Shown here: in pieces, positions 35,343-44,627 of the stretch
Layout of the letters: every line of letters starts with the position of its first letter
How positions within the stretch are numbered: position 1 is the first letter of the stretch
NCBI RefSeq assembly: GCF_900110415.1
Contig: NZ_FODR01000011.1
Coordinates: 124,001 to 188,000, forward strand
Source: Mucilaginibacter sp. OK283
GTDB lineage: Bacteria; Bacteroidota; Bacteroidia; Sphingobacteriales; Sphingobacteriaceae
Length of the DNA: 64,000 nucleotides
Direction: 5' to 3'
Notes under the pieces: model-generated
What the model saw: the letters and a program-made list of their open reading frames with translations, nothing else
Database searches by the model: none
What the model was told of the DNA's origin: nothing
Made by a program: the position numbers and the translations under genes

Positions 35343-36626
35343 ATGGAAAAAGAAAAACAACTGCTTTTATTATGCTGCCAGCTTATTGAACGCTCGTTAA
35401 ACTGGGGCGATAACAGCATTTGGAGTAATGACGATTTTGATCAATTGAGCAAACTGATCTTCGAAAAAACAAAAGTAAGGCTCAGTATTTCTACCCTAAA
35501 ACGCATTTGGGGCAAAGTGCGTTATGATAGCTACCCAACAGCCGCAACACTTAATGCCCTGGCCCGTTTCCTTGATTATGAAAGCTGGCGCGATTTCAGG
35601 CAGCACCACCAGGTTAATGGCGTAATTGAACAAAGCGAGCTACCCAGTACAATTGAGCAAATTCCGGCGGTCAAGGCTTCCTCCAAAAACAGGTACAAAT
35701 ATTTGTGGCTCATGGCTATCCCCTTGCTATTGGTTGCCGCCTTTTATTTTGCCGGTATTAACAGAAAAAACACGCCGGATTTATCAACCGTAAAATTCAG
35801 CAGTAAAAAGACATCTGATGACCTGCCCAATTCTGTGGTTTTTAGTTATGACGCATCTGCCTTTCATTCAGATAGTGTTTACATCCAGCAATCATGGGAC
35901 CCACGCCGACGCGAGCTTGTGCCCGGCGATGGTAAACAGCATACGTCAATCTACTACACCCCCGGCCATTTTATAGCAAAACTGGTGGTAAACAACCGGA
36001 TAGTTAAGCAGTCTGTTGTTTTTATCAAAACCAAAGGATGGGTTGGCATTGTAGATCATCAGCCTGTACCGGTGTACCTATCAACGGCCGAAATAAAGGG
36101 TGATGGCTATATGGGTATTACAGATAGCCTGATGCAGCAAAAACTGGGCACACCGGTGTTTAATGATACCTGGTTAAAATTTTGCAACGTACGCGAATTT
36201 CCGGGCATCCGGGCCGATAATTTCACGATGGAATGCACACTGCGCAATACAGCAACGCCGGGGCAATCTGTTTGCCGCAAAGCCGATTTAACCATTTTGG
36301 GCGATGGGATGGCCATTGTAATACCCATTGTAAACAAAGGATGTATTGCCAATATGGGCGTTTTAACCGGCCAATATTGGATTGGCGGCAATGACCATGA
36401 CCTGAGCGCGTTCGGCTGCGATTTCAGGCAATATCAAACCTTAAAATGCAGTGTTAACAACCATCGCCTAAAAATTTATCTCAATAACAAACAAATCATG
36501 GATGTTGAACAAAAGCGCAACATTGGCCGTATTGTAGGCCTGCGGTTTGAGTTTGAAGGCCCCGGCCAGGTAAAACATTACAAGCTCGAAACGCCCGGTT
36601 CAAAGGTATATGAGGAGAGTTTTTAA
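35343..36626 (+). CDS. Membrane-tethered regulator: N-terminal DNA-binding-like domain, one helix, PKD-like and ConA-like outer domains
   Basis: A 427-residue protein from the ATG at 35343 (a TTG lies one codon before). Residues 1-90 form a helical domain with LSISTLKRIWGKVRYDSYPT and TLNALARFLDYESWRDF, which resembles a helix-turn-helix unit found at the N-terminus of many uncharacterised Bacteroidota membrane proteins. One membrane helix follows at about 116-134 (YLWLMAIPLLLVAAFYFAG). Outside it are a PKD-like sandwich (about 155-235: VVFSYDASAFHSDSVYIQQS; YYTPGHFIAKLVV) and a ConA/LamG-like domain (about 260-415: FTMECTLRN; LKCSVNNHRLKIYLNNKQIM). A one-piece trans-membrane sensor is inferred. 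It is divergent from two secreted ConA-like genes. Confidence 0.65.
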   Translation: MEKEKQLLLLCCQLIERSLNWGDNSIWSNDDFDQLSKLIFEKTKVRLSISTLKRIWGKVRYDSYPTAATLNALARFLDYESWRDFRQHHQVNGVIEQSELPSTIEQIPAVKASSKNRYKYLWLMAIPLLLVAAFYFAGINRKNTPDLSTVKFSSKKTSDDLPNSVVFSYDASAFHSDSVYIQQSWDPRRRELVPGDGKQHTSIYYTPGHFIAKLVVNNRIVKQSVVFIKTKGWVGIVDHQPVPVYLSTAEIKGDGYMGITDSLMQQKLGTPVFNDTWLKFCNVREFPGIRADNFTMECTLRNTATPGQSVCRKADLTILGDGMAIVIPIVNKGCIANMGVLTGQYWIGGNDHDLSAFGCDFRQYQTLKCSVNNHRLKIYLNNKQIMDVEQKRNIGRIVGLRFEFEGPGQVKHYKLETPGSKVYEESF

Positions 36627-36629
36627 AAC

Positions 36630-36878
36630 TCACGACGTCAATTCTACCTTTTGGTTAAAATCCTCGTAGCTTAGTTTCCCTTTACGCAGCTGGCTGATGT
36701 ATTTAAAAACGCTTAGTTTATCCAGCTCCTGCTTGTAGCGTTCGCGGTCATGATCTGTAACCAGGTTGCCCTGTAGTTTTAAGCGGATAGATGTGCGGGA
36801 GATGTCCTCCTCCAGTTTATCTATCGGGCAATTACGAAGATCATCAAAGTTACTGCGGGGAAAAAGGATACGGTCCAT
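36630..36878 (-). CDS. Small hypothetical protein
   Basis: An 82-residue soluble, highly charged, helical protein (KLEEDISRTSIRLK, HDRERYKQELDKLSVFKYIS). It is convergent with the regulator gene and ends 3 bases from its stop. I do not recognise the family. The ATG at 36878 is plausible, and the lack of a competing frame supports a real gene, but shortness leaves doubt. Confidence 0.5.
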   Translation of the reverse strand: MDRILFPRSNFDDLRNCPIDKLEEDISRTSIRLKLQGNLVTDHDRERYKQELDKLSVFKYISQLRKGKLSYEDFNQKVELTS

Positions 36879-37003
36879 TGGGTTTTTGCTTCCTTAAATT
36901 TAAAGGCCGGGCATCAACATCAATTTAACTGTATGTTATTTTATTGTTATTGATAAAGGGTAGAGCGACAAAAAAACCTTTAAAAAACATTATCCTCCCA
37001 CAT

Positions 37004-37069
37004 ACCTTTCATGCACCTTTCCCGCACCGTTGGCGCACCTTTCATACACCCTTCAATCACCTTCCGTGC
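37004..37069. repeat. Six-copy 11-bp tandem repeat
   Basis: Six consecutive 11-base units (ACCTTTCATGC, ACCTTTCCCGC, ACCGTTGGCGC, ACCTTTCATAC, ACCCTTCAATC, ACCTTCCGTGC) in exact register, all beginning ACC. The array starts 8 bases past the stop of the minus-strand M1 peptidase gene. The period is close to one helical turn. Confidence 0.85.
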
Positions 37070-37077
37070 CGTGTTGT

Positions 37078-39060
37078 CTAATTAACAATTTTATAAACAT
37101 TATTGGCCCTGTTTACATCGGGATAGAGGCTATCCGGATCGATGGTTACTTTGGTTACCGCCGCTTTTTTGTTGCCTGTAAAAGTGTAGCTGCCGGTATA
37201 CTCCCATACCTCTACCGGGAACTCCCTGTGCTCTGTCGAGCCATCGGCGTAAGTCAGTTCAACCACCAGCGGCATAGCGGCTTTTTCCAGGTTTTCGATA
37301 GTGATCTGCGCCCTGCCATTTGCCAGGTTTTCTACTTTAGCTACTCCCTGGTCAAGGCGGTAATTGTCTAAAAACATCGATTTCCAAAACCAGCTAAGGT
37401 CCTCGCCTACCGAGCTATCCATACTCCTGAAAAAATCCCAGGGTGTAGGGTGCTTATAGGCCCAATCGGCAATATACTTGCGAAAAGCTTTATCAAACCT
37501 TTCGGGGCCAACTACCTGGTTACGCAGTAAGGTTAGCACATAGGCAACCTTTTGGTACTGAACCGGGAAAACCATATCGCCGGGTATGGCATCGGGCCGG
37601 GTAATGATGGGGACAACCCGCTCTGAAAAAAGCGTATCAAGCGGGCTGTATATCTCGGCATAGCCCCTGAACTCGCCTTTGTTAAAATCTTTTACAGCCA
37701 GGTTATCAATAAAGGTATTAAAACCTTCATCCATCCAGGCGTATTTACGCTCGTTGCCGCCTACTACCATCGGGAACCAGGTGTGGCCCAATTCGTGGTT
37801 TACCACCATAAAATATGCGTTACCGGTATCCCTGGCCGAACAAAATACCATCCCCGGGTACTCCATACCATCCAGGTTGGATGCTACATTTACCGCCTTA
37901 TTATAAGGGTAAGTAAACCACTTTTCCGAAAAATGCTGCAAAGTGAATTTGATATATTCCGATGACCGTTTCCAGCTATCTTTTTTGTCGGATTCAACCG
38001 GGTACAGCGAACTTCCCAACACTTTTTTGCCCCCGGCCACCGGGAAGCTGAAGGCTTCCCAAATAAAGGACTTCGAGGCCGTCCAGGCAAAATCGCGGGT
38101 ATTATCCATCCTGTATTTCCAGGTACAGGTAGGTTTCACAGGCCGCGACGAAGCTTCTGTAACTTCTTTGGCCGAACGGATAAATACCGGAGCCTCGCTT
38201 TGTTTAGCCGCCAGCCAGCGCTTAAGCTGTACAGGGGTTAATACCTCCTCTGGATTCAGCAGATCGCCCGAGCCCTCTACAATATAACCCGCGGGCACTG
38301 TAATATTCACGTTAAAATTGCCGTATTCCAGGTAAAATTCGCCATTACCCAGGTAAGTCAAGGTATTCCAGCCTTCCACATCATCTAATACGCACATCCT
38401 CGGGTACCATTGGGCAACCGCGTAAATGTTGCCGTTTTTGGTTGGCAGGATATCGGTACGGTTAACCAGGAAATCGGCATTTTTATAGTTTTGAGGGAAA
38501 TTGTAACGGTACTGAACGCTAAAGGTTACCTTTTGCCCGCTTTTTAAGGGCTGTGGCAAGGTCAATTCCATCCGGGTATCGTAAATGTTATATTTAATGT
38601 CGCCTGTAATTGCGCCATCCTTAAGCTTTACGGCCTGTATATCGTATCCCCCATCGGCGGTTTCTTCTTCCGGGTTTTTATAAAGGAATAATTTTGATTT
38701 TATGCCCCTTGAATCTTTTTTAAAAACATTTTGCTCCAGCTGCAGCCATAATGACGATAGCGATTTGGGGCTGTTGTTGGTATAGGCTATGGTGGCGGTT
38801 CCGCTAACCACGTTCTTCTGATCATCCAGGGCTACATCTATCACATAATCGGCCTGGTTTTGCCAATATGCAGGTCCGGGTTCGCCGGTTGCGGTGCGGT
38901 ATTCATTGCCGGGAGGCAACAACGGTAAGGCTGGGAATAGATCGGTGGGACGGTACCGCGACTGCCCGAAGGATTGGCAAACCGCTAAAACGATTAACGT
39001 AAAGGGGATGAAGAACCTAACTAAATGTTTATTTTGAGAAACGGGCTTACTATTTTGCAT
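37078..39060 (-). CDS. M1 family metallopeptidase (aminopeptidase N-like)
   Basis: A 660-residue exported protein from the ATG at 39060 (MQNSKP, signal core FFIPFTLIVLAVCQSFG); a 21-codon upstream extension is unlikely. The zinc site HELGH in MVVNHELGHTWFPMV and the third ligand Glu in WMDEGFNTFID are intact (about residues 410-445). A GMEYPGM segment replaces the usual GAMEN exopeptidase motif, as in many Bacteroidota M1 enzymes. It degrades peptides in the periplasm or at the surface. Single gene, with the 11-bp repeat array behind it. Confidence 0.9.
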   Translation of the reverse strand: MQNSKPVSQNKHLVRFFIPFTLIVLAVCQSFGQSRYRPTDLFPALPLLPPGNEYRTATGEPGPAYWQNQADYVIDVALDDQKNVVSGTATIAYTNNSPKSLSSLWLQLEQNVFKKDSRGIKSKLFLYKNPEEETADGGYDIQAVKLKDGAITGDIKYNIYDTRMELTLPQPLKSGQKVTFSVQYRYNFPQNYKNADFLVNRTDILPTKNGNIYAVAQWYPRMCVLDDVEGWNTLTYLGNGEFYLEYGNFNVNITVPAGYIVEGSGDLLNPEEVLTPVQLKRWLAAKQSEAPVFIRSAKEVTEASSRPVKPTCTWKYRMDNTRDFAWTASKSFIWEAFSFPVAGGKKVLGSSLYPVESDKKDSWKRSSEYIKFTLQHFSEKWFTYPYNKAVNVASNLDGMEYPGMVFCSARDTGNAYFMVVNHELGHTWFPMVVGGNERKYAWMDEGFNTFIDNLAVKDFNKGEFRGYAEIYSPLDTLFSERVVPIITRPDAIPGDMVFPVQYQKVAYVLTLLRNQVVGPERFDKAFRKYIADWAYKHPTPWDFFRSMDSSVGEDLSWFWKSMFLDNYRLDQGVAKVENLANGRAQITIENLEKAAMPLVVELTYADGSTEHREFPVEVWEYTGSYTFTGNKKAAVTKVTIDPDSLYPDVNRANNVYKIVN

Positions 39061-39145
39061 ATGCCGCAATATAATAATTAAAGGAATTTCAGGACAGAAA
39101 GTTGCTTTGATTTTTGTTGCCAATTTACCGATGTTCCTTAAAGGC

Positions 39146-39526
39146 TCATTTATATTCCCCGTTTAAAATAGCAATCGCTTCCAAATTCACCTCATCTTCA
39201 ATTTCATCTCTTGATGGAAATTTCGCGATCCGTTCAATTTCATTCAACAAAAGGGGATCTGTTGTGCTTCTTGCAAGGCTCATCAATATACGCCGTTTCC
39301 ACTCGCCATCGTTTGTTTTTAAGATCTTAATTATTTCAGGAACTATCCTATCGGCAAAGGGTTTAAGAATATCGGCAACAGGCCTGGCAATTGGCCAATT
39401 CGCATCTTGAAGCCATACTAACAACTCAGGAATAATAGGCTCTAACTGTTCAAACGAAAGCTTTTTAAGGCCTGCAATTACTTCTTGATCGTCTTTATGT
39501 TTTGGAATAAGTTTTTTAATATCCAT
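39146..39526 (-). CDS. DUF5071 domain protein
   Basis: A 126-residue cytoplasmic protein from the ATG at 39526 (MDIKKLIPKHKDD); the longer frame to 39565 would overlap the PQQ dehydrogenase stop. HEAT-like helices: LSFEQLEPIIPELLVWLQDANWPIAR, split at 20, then VADILKPFADRIVPEIIKIL. DUF5071 proteins have no known reaction; some sit in toxin-immunity settings, but no toxin is visible here. It lies 17 bases after the PQQ dehydrogenase stop. Confidence 0.7.
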   Translation of the reverse strand: MDIKKLIPKHKDDQEVIAGLKKLSFEQLEPIIPELLVWLQDANWPIARPVADILKPFADRIVPEIIKILKTNDGEWKRRILMSLARSTTDPLLLNEIERIAKFPSRDEIEDEVNLEAIAILNGEYK

Positions 39527-39543
39527 AACTTTTATCAATAATT

Positions 39544-41760
39544 TTAATCCCCCAACCCAAAACAAACATACTCATCGCCCGATTTACTGTCAATTTTACC
39601 ACCGCCGCAAGCTATAACCACATACTGTTTTCCATCAATTGCATAGGTGGCAGGGGTAGCATACCCGGCGGCGGGCAGTTGGGCCTCCCAAACCATTTTA
39701 CCTGTTTTTTTATCAAAAGCATGAATTTTTTCGTCCTTAGTGGCTGCCACAAATACAAGCCCGCCTTTGGTTACCAACGGGCCACCATATAGTTCGGTAC
39801 CGGTAATGGGGATGCCTTTTTTCTTCAGTTCCGGATATTCGCCCAGCGGTACTTTCCAAAGCAGTTTGCCGGTTGTAAGGTCAACCGCGTTAAGGGTACC
39901 CCAGGGTGGTTTAATGCCGGGATAACCATCCTTATCTAAAAAACGGTTGTAACCTGTCATGGTGTACGGTATTTCGTCAACCATCTTCTTCTCAGTTTTG
40001 GTTGCTGCGGTGCGGTCGCCGGTTGGTTCTTTGGCCAATGTTTTATTTGCCCTGGCATCGGGTAGTTTAAGCAGGAACGCCAGCAATGCCTTTTTATCTT
40101 CGGGTGTAATCTGTTTAAAAGATGGCATCATATTGCGGCCGCTGGCTATGATTTGGCTCAACTGATCTTCCTTATATTTTTCCCCGATGTTGACCAACGA
40201 CGGATATGACGATCCGTTGCCCTTCAGTTGGGGGCCATGACAGCCGATACAATTTTTATTGTAAACCACTTGCCCGTTGCCGGCCAGCGAGCCATTGCTT
40301 GTCGTTTTAGGCACATCAATCATCACCTGCGCCCAGGGCATCTCAGAACAGCTGATGTACATGATATTGGTTTGTATATCAACCGCGGCGCCTCCCCACT
40401 CGCCTCCGCCATCAAAACCGGGAAATATCCAGCCGCCTTGTTTACTGGGTGGCGTAAACATAATGCGGTTTTTAACCTGGTTATATTTATCAAGCATTTC
40501 TTTGTGCGCCTCAGGTGTGCGGTCAGTAACATCTTCGGGGTTAAACATTTGCCGGGCAAAGGGCTGTGGCAAAGTCGGGATAGGCTGTGTTGGCCATGGC
40601 GCTTCGCCGGGCAAGCCTTTGGTTGGTACAGGAGTTTCCACTATCGGAAAAATGGGTTTACCGTTTGTCCTGTCGAACATAAAAATATAACCATGTTTGG
40701 TGATCTGGGCCACCGCGTCAATCTTTTTACCATTGTGCATAATAGTCACCAAATTAGGGTTGGCGGGCAAATCCCTGTCCCACAGGTCGTGATGTACCAC
40801 CTGGAAATGCCATTTAAGCTTGCCGGTGGCAGCATCTAAAGCCAATAGCGAGTTGGCAAACAGGTTTTGCCCCTTACGAAAACCGCCATAAAAATCGCCG
40901 CCGACGGAACCGGTGGGGATATAAACCAACCCGCGCTTTTCATCCAGCGCCATACCGGCCCAGCTATTAGCGCCACCAAACTTTTTATAAGCGGCTGTAT
41001 CCATCCACGTTTCGTAACCGGCCTCACCCGGATGTGGTATAGTATGAAAAATCCATTTCAGTTTCCCCGTCCGCACATCGTAAGCCCTAACGTGCCCCGG
41101 CGCGGCATCTGCCGATTCGGATACACGCGTGCCAACTATCAGCAAATCTTTATAAATTACCCCCGGCGTTGTACCGGCCACAAATGATTTGGTATCCCTG
41201 TCCAGATTCTTCGCCAGGTCCAGGTAACCGTTTTTTCCAAAGGTCATGATGGGGTTGCCCGTTTCGGCGTCGATGGCAAAAGTTTTGGCACCAACGCTGT
41301 AAAACAAACGTTTTTCGCCGCCACTTTTGTTTTGCCAGTAAATAACTCCCCTGCTCACTTTGTAGTAAGCCATCGGGTCGCCGCTGTTGGTGGTATCGGC
41401 CTTGGCCGGGTCAAAAAGCCATTTTTGTTCGCCGGTTGCTGCATCCAATGCAAACAGCTTCAGTTTGGGGCTGGCGCCATATAAAATACCATCAACCATA
41501 ATGGGGTTACATTGGTTTTGGCTGCGGTTGGCCGTGTCTTTATCGTTAGTGCTGTATCTCCAAACCTCCTTCAGCTTGCTAACGTTACTTAAATTAATTT
41601 CCTCATTTGATGAATACCTGTTACCTTCTTTTGATCCCGCGTAGGCCTCCCAGCCACTGTTTGGCGGCCCTGATTTTAAGTTATGGCTGGGCTTTGGATT
41701 TTTACATGACACATAAATACCGGTTGCAATTAAAAAGGCTATGATAAATCGGGACTTCAT
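39544..41760 (-). CDS. PQQ-dependent dehydrogenase with inserted cytochrome c domain
   Basis: A 738-residue lipoprotein-like export product (signal with IYVSCKN near residue 19). The eight-bladed PQQ propeller has repeated W-motif blades: WLFDPAKADTTNSGDPMAYY, GAKTFAIDAETGNPI, LLALDAATGKLKWHFQ, LNAVDLTTGKLLWKVPLG, IHAFDKKTGKMVWEAQLP. Between blades, at about 500-585, lies a class I cytochrome c with CIGCHGPQ and the axial Met region GRNMMPSF. Such enzymes oxidise sugars or alcohols in the periplasm and pass electrons to the chain. No PQQ synthesis gene is in the window. The substrate is not readable. Confidence 0.9.
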   Translation of the reverse strand: MKSRFIIAFLIATGIYVSCKNPKPSHNLKSGPPNSGWEAYAGSKEGNRYSSNEEINLSNVSKLKEVWRYSTNDKDTANRSQNQCNPIMVDGILYGASPKLKLFALDAATGEQKWLFDPAKADTTNSGDPMAYYKVSRGVIYWQNKSGGEKRLFYSVGAKTFAIDAETGNPIMTFGKNGYLDLAKNLDRDTKSFVAGTTPGVIYKDLLIVGTRVSESADAAPGHVRAYDVRTGKLKWIFHTIPHPGEAGYETWMDTAAYKKFGGANSWAGMALDEKRGLVYIPTGSVGGDFYGGFRKGQNLFANSLLALDAATGKLKWHFQVVHHDLWDRDLPANPNLVTIMHNGKKIDAVAQITKHGYIFMFDRTNGKPIFPIVETPVPTKGLPGEAPWPTQPIPTLPQPFARQMFNPEDVTDRTPEAHKEMLDKYNQVKNRIMFTPPSKQGGWIFPGFDGGGEWGGAAVDIQTNIMYISCSEMPWAQVMIDVPKTTSNGSLAGNGQVVYNKNCIGCHGPQLKGNGSSYPSLVNIGEKYKEDQLSQIIASGRNMMPSFKQITPEDKKALLAFLLKLPDARANKTLAKEPTGDRTAATKTEKKMVDEIPYTMTGYNRFLDKDGYPGIKPPWGTLNAVDLTTGKLLWKVPLGEYPELKKKGIPITGTELYGGPLVTKGGLVFVAATKDEKIHAFDKKTGKMVWEAQLPAAGYATPATYAIDGKQYVVIACGGGKIDSKSGDEYVCFGLGD

Positions 41761-41853
41761 TGTTATATTGAGTTAATGATATTATTATAATGGGTATGCT
41801 GAGCAGTAAAACTTTGCTAATTTCTGGGGGGAATGACATTCAAAAATAAAAGA

Positions 41854-41943
41854 CTGTCATCCTGAGGAGAACGAAGGATCTATTCGCGAACTTTTCTTCC
41901 GGCCATGCACAGCTGACATATCTTTCGTTACTCAGGATGACAG
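41854..41943. repeat. REP-like palindrome, CTGTCATCCTGAG family
   Basis: Arms starting CTGTCATCCTGAGGAGAACG (41854-41879) and ATCTTTCGTTACTCAGGATG (41920-41943), imperfectly complementary, about 40-base loop. Distinct in sequence from the CCGTCATTGCGAGG family. Part of the 331-base gap 41761-42091, which otherwise shows no gene. Confidence 0.75.
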
Positions 41944-41974
41944 GAAATTTAATATGTCATGGTTAGAAAATCCC

Positions 41975-42007
41975 AGACTTACGAAGTTTTAAAAACTTCG
42001 TAAGTCT
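41975..42007. repeat. Tight hairpin, possible terminator
   Basis: Near-perfect 16-bp palindrome AGACTTACGAAGTTTT with its reverse complement and almost no loop. A candidate bidirectional end for the minus-strand nucleoside hydrolase transcript, although no U-run follows. Confidence 0.65.
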
Positions 42008-42091
42008 CTCGCCGATGTGTCACTTCTCCTTCAGGATTTCACAAATTTTACTACTCGGAATCCCTTCCTTTTTTCAAACAAAATCTTCAAT

Positions 42092-43021
42092 TTACTTCCC
42101 TTCCATCCTATTCCAAAAATCGGCCTGCATTTTAGTCGCATCAATGGTTTTGTAAACCGATATCTCGCGCGCGTCATTCTCTGGCGGCACAAGTGCGCTT
42201 ATCTTTTCGGCTTTGGCGGGATCAAGATAGGCCATTACCAGGGCAAGGTCCCACATAATCCAGGTCTGGCCGGCTTCTACAAAATCCCAGCGGTTATACA
42301 ACAACTGGCCCAATTTGCCCTTATCTTTTAAATTATCCCGGCAAACCGCGCGGTCGAATTTTAAGGCAATGGCGGTATTAATGGGCATAATTGTCAAATC
42401 CAAACCTTTGCAGTTCAGCAACAGGTCGAAGGCGTTCAGGTCGTTACGTACATTAAATTCGCTTTTATCCCAAACCTTGCGGTCGCTAAAATATCGGGCA
42501 GCCAGCAGGTAAACTCTTATATGCGGAATAATGGAGGTATCGGCCTGTATAGCCGATGCCAGGTTTGATGCCGCGCCTATGCACAAAACATCCAGCTTTT
42601 CGCCAGCTTTAAGCTGGTGTACGGTAGCTATGATACCCTTTTCGGCTGCCGAAAGCACCGGTTCTTTACCGCCCCAGGCGTGGCCTATGGTTCCGCGGCC
42701 ACCCAGCGGGTGTGGTATATCGGTGCGGCCCATAAGTTTCAGCATCTCCTCGTTTAAATCCTGGCTTAGCTGTACCGTATTGATGTTTTTGGTAGGGTAA
42801 TAATGCCATTTTTCGCCAACAAGCATATCGGCATTGTTAAAATGGGCCGAGCTTAGGCCAACTACATTTACACCTGCATCTTTAAGCAGGTAAGTAATGG
42901 CGTACAAATCGTCCATCTCATTGGCCGTATCAGAATCAAGCCAAACTATTCGTTTTTGCGCATAGCAGCAGCCGGCTAATAATATAGCCGCAAGACAAAC
43001 AGGGACAACTTTTTTAAACAT
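42092..43021 (-). CDS. Secreted nucleoside hydrolase (IunH superfamily)
   Basis: A 309-residue protein with a signal or lipoprotein leader (LLAGCCYAQ). The Ca2+-binding Asp cluster typical of the family is in WLDSDTANEMDDLYAITYLL (about 28-47); VLCIGAASNLASAI near 145 is the family's second core segment. Nucleoside hydrolases cleave the N-glycosidic bond to ribose plus base. Exported Bacteroidota members may act on other N- or O-ribosides. It lies 6 bases downstream of the DUF885 gene, so the two are co-transcribed. Confidence 0.85.
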   Translation of the reverse strand: MFKKVVPVCLAAILLAGCCYAQKRIVWLDSDTANEMDDLYAITYLLKDAGVNVVGLSSAHFNNADMLVGEKWHYYPTKNINTVQLSQDLNEEMLKLMGRTDIPHPLGGRGTIGHAWGGKEPVLSAAEKGIIATVHQLKAGEKLDVLCIGAASNLASAIQADTSIIPHIRVYLLAARYFSDRKVWDKSEFNVRNDLNAFDLLLNCKGLDLTIMPINTAIALKFDRAVCRDNLKDKGKLGQLLYNRWDFVEAGQTWIMWDLALVMAYLDPAKAEKISALVPPENDAREISVYKTIDATKMQADFWNRMEGK

Positions 43022-43027
43022 AGTGGT

Positions 43028-44338
43028 TTACTTTTGGAGCAACTGGTCGGGGCCGACCTCATTGCTCAGCAATTTACCAAAAAGTTCCCATTGCTTCGCA
43101 GGATTTTTAGCAGTGCCGCCATTTCTTTCAATATAGTCCTTTACCAAATCCTGCCCGTAATTATAGTTAATTACATAACTGCGATTCTTTTTGATAAAGC
43201 TGATTGATTTTGCCGCCGTTTCATCGTTCATCAAACAATATTTGGTAAGGTAATTGGTCGCTTTATCTTTAGACATGGTGTTGTTTACCAGCCCCCTTGC
43301 AGCTTCGTTGCGGGCATAATTCAACTGGCCCCGGATAGCCAGCGCTTTAAAATACAGGTCGATACCGGCTGTATCCAGGCCGGCCAGCGGCAGCAATACA
43401 TTTTTGGCAAACTTCGCTTTATCCTCGCCCGGGAAAGCCACCTCGATGCCATAATTGGCACTGCCCTCGGCAATTAAACTTTGCGGACTAAACAACGGGT
43501 AAAGCGAAATCTCCACCCAGCCCTTATCGCGATACAAGTGTTTCTCCAGCAGCATATTGTATACATGATGGCCGGGATAACTTTCGTGGCTGCCCACATC
43601 AATGGCGCGGTCAATAAAAATCTTCAGGTCGGTGTTAATTTGTACGGTGCTTTTATAATTGCCCTTATACCAGTTATAGCCACTCCAGGGTTTATCGGTC
43701 ACATACTCCAGGGTAAAGGCCTCGCCGGCGGGCAGGCTGTAATGTGCCATGGTACGTTTACGGGCCTCGGCAATGGCCGCTTTTATAACCGCGTCAAGTT
43801 TATCCTTAGGGATAATGAATTTATTGGCCAGCTTTTGAAAACGCTCGCTTACGCGGCCCTTGCCCGGCAAAATACTATCCAGCAAAGCTATCTGCGCTTT
43901 AAAATGATCCTCGTCATAAACGGGCGCCGATACGCCAAAAAGCTCTTTCGATTCCTCGTCAAAAGGCCTCTCCTCGCCCGAGTAAATCCTGATGCGCCGG
44001 CCAAATGCCACCAGTTGATTAATCATCCAATCTGCCCGCATTTTATTACTGTCAACTTGCGCATTGGTCGAAATTATTTTCAACTCATTCATCAAAATAT
44101 TGGTATTGGCCAGCAAACTATCCTTCGGAAACTCTTTTGCAGGCGGCAATTTTGGCTTTAACGAGTCGGGCCCGTAGTAGGCATCCACAAAGTCAGTATC
44201 GTACTGGCCAATGTTAAGGCCCAGCCTAACATACTCCGTAGCAAGGGTATTAAGTTTCTTATTCTCGTCCAGCTGTGCCGGTCCATGTCCGCATGATAAC
44301 ATAAAAAACAGGGGTAAATAGAGCAGTATTTTCTTCAT
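43028..44338 (-). CDS. DUF885 family lipoprotein (metallopeptidase-like)
   Basis: A 436-residue protein from the ATG at 44338 (MKKILLYLPLFFMLSCG, lipobox Cys17); an upstream TTG is a less likely start. The zinc-type motif HESYPGHHVYNMLLEKHL (about 258-275) and the downstream Glu-containing EGSANYGIEVAFPGE match DUF885, which shares an HExxH-like gluzincin fold. Its substrate is unknown. First gene of a two-gene unit with the nucleoside hydrolase. Confidence 0.85.
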   Translation of the reverse strand: MKKILLYLPLFFMLSCGHGPAQLDENKKLNTLATEYVRLGLNIGQYDTDFVDAYYGPDSLKPKLPPAKEFPKDSLLANTNILMNELKIISTNAQVDSNKMRADWMINQLVAFGRRIRIYSGEERPFDEESKELFGVSAPVYDEDHFKAQIALLDSILPGKGRVSERFQKLANKFIIPKDKLDAVIKAAIAEARKRTMAHYSLPAGEAFTLEYVTDKPWSGYNWYKGNYKSTVQINTDLKIFIDRAIDVGSHESYPGHHVYNMLLEKHLYRDKGWVEISLYPLFSPQSLIAEGSANYGIEVAFPGEDKAKFAKNVLLPLAGLDTAGIDLYFKALAIRGQLNYARNEAARGLVNNTMSKDKATNYLTKYCLMNDETAAKSISFIKKNRSYVINYNYGQDLVKDYIERNGGTAKNPAKQWELFGKLLSNEVGPDQLLQK

Positions 44339-44627
44339 AGCCAAGTATCCGGTTCGATGTAAATGTGGAACAAGATAATAATTACATTGTTTACAGAAGG
44401 AATGTTTGTCTGAATCAGAATTTACAGGATTTTTGAATTAGCAGAATGAAGATGGACACAGGACACTCAACTGTTGACAATTTCCAAATCCGCCATACAT
44501 GGCTTTTGACTTTTGAATTTTACCTTTTGACTTAATTTTAGCGTTGCCTGCGGCCCGGGCCAACCGCTTATACTGCACAGGCCTTATCCGCGAGGCCGGT
44601 ATCCGCTTTTGTCCCTAACGCAATTTT

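Noticed and set aside
40228..40839. 203-residue plus-strand frame
   Set aside because: Antisense to the PQQ dehydrogenase, including its cytochrome motif; no independent support.
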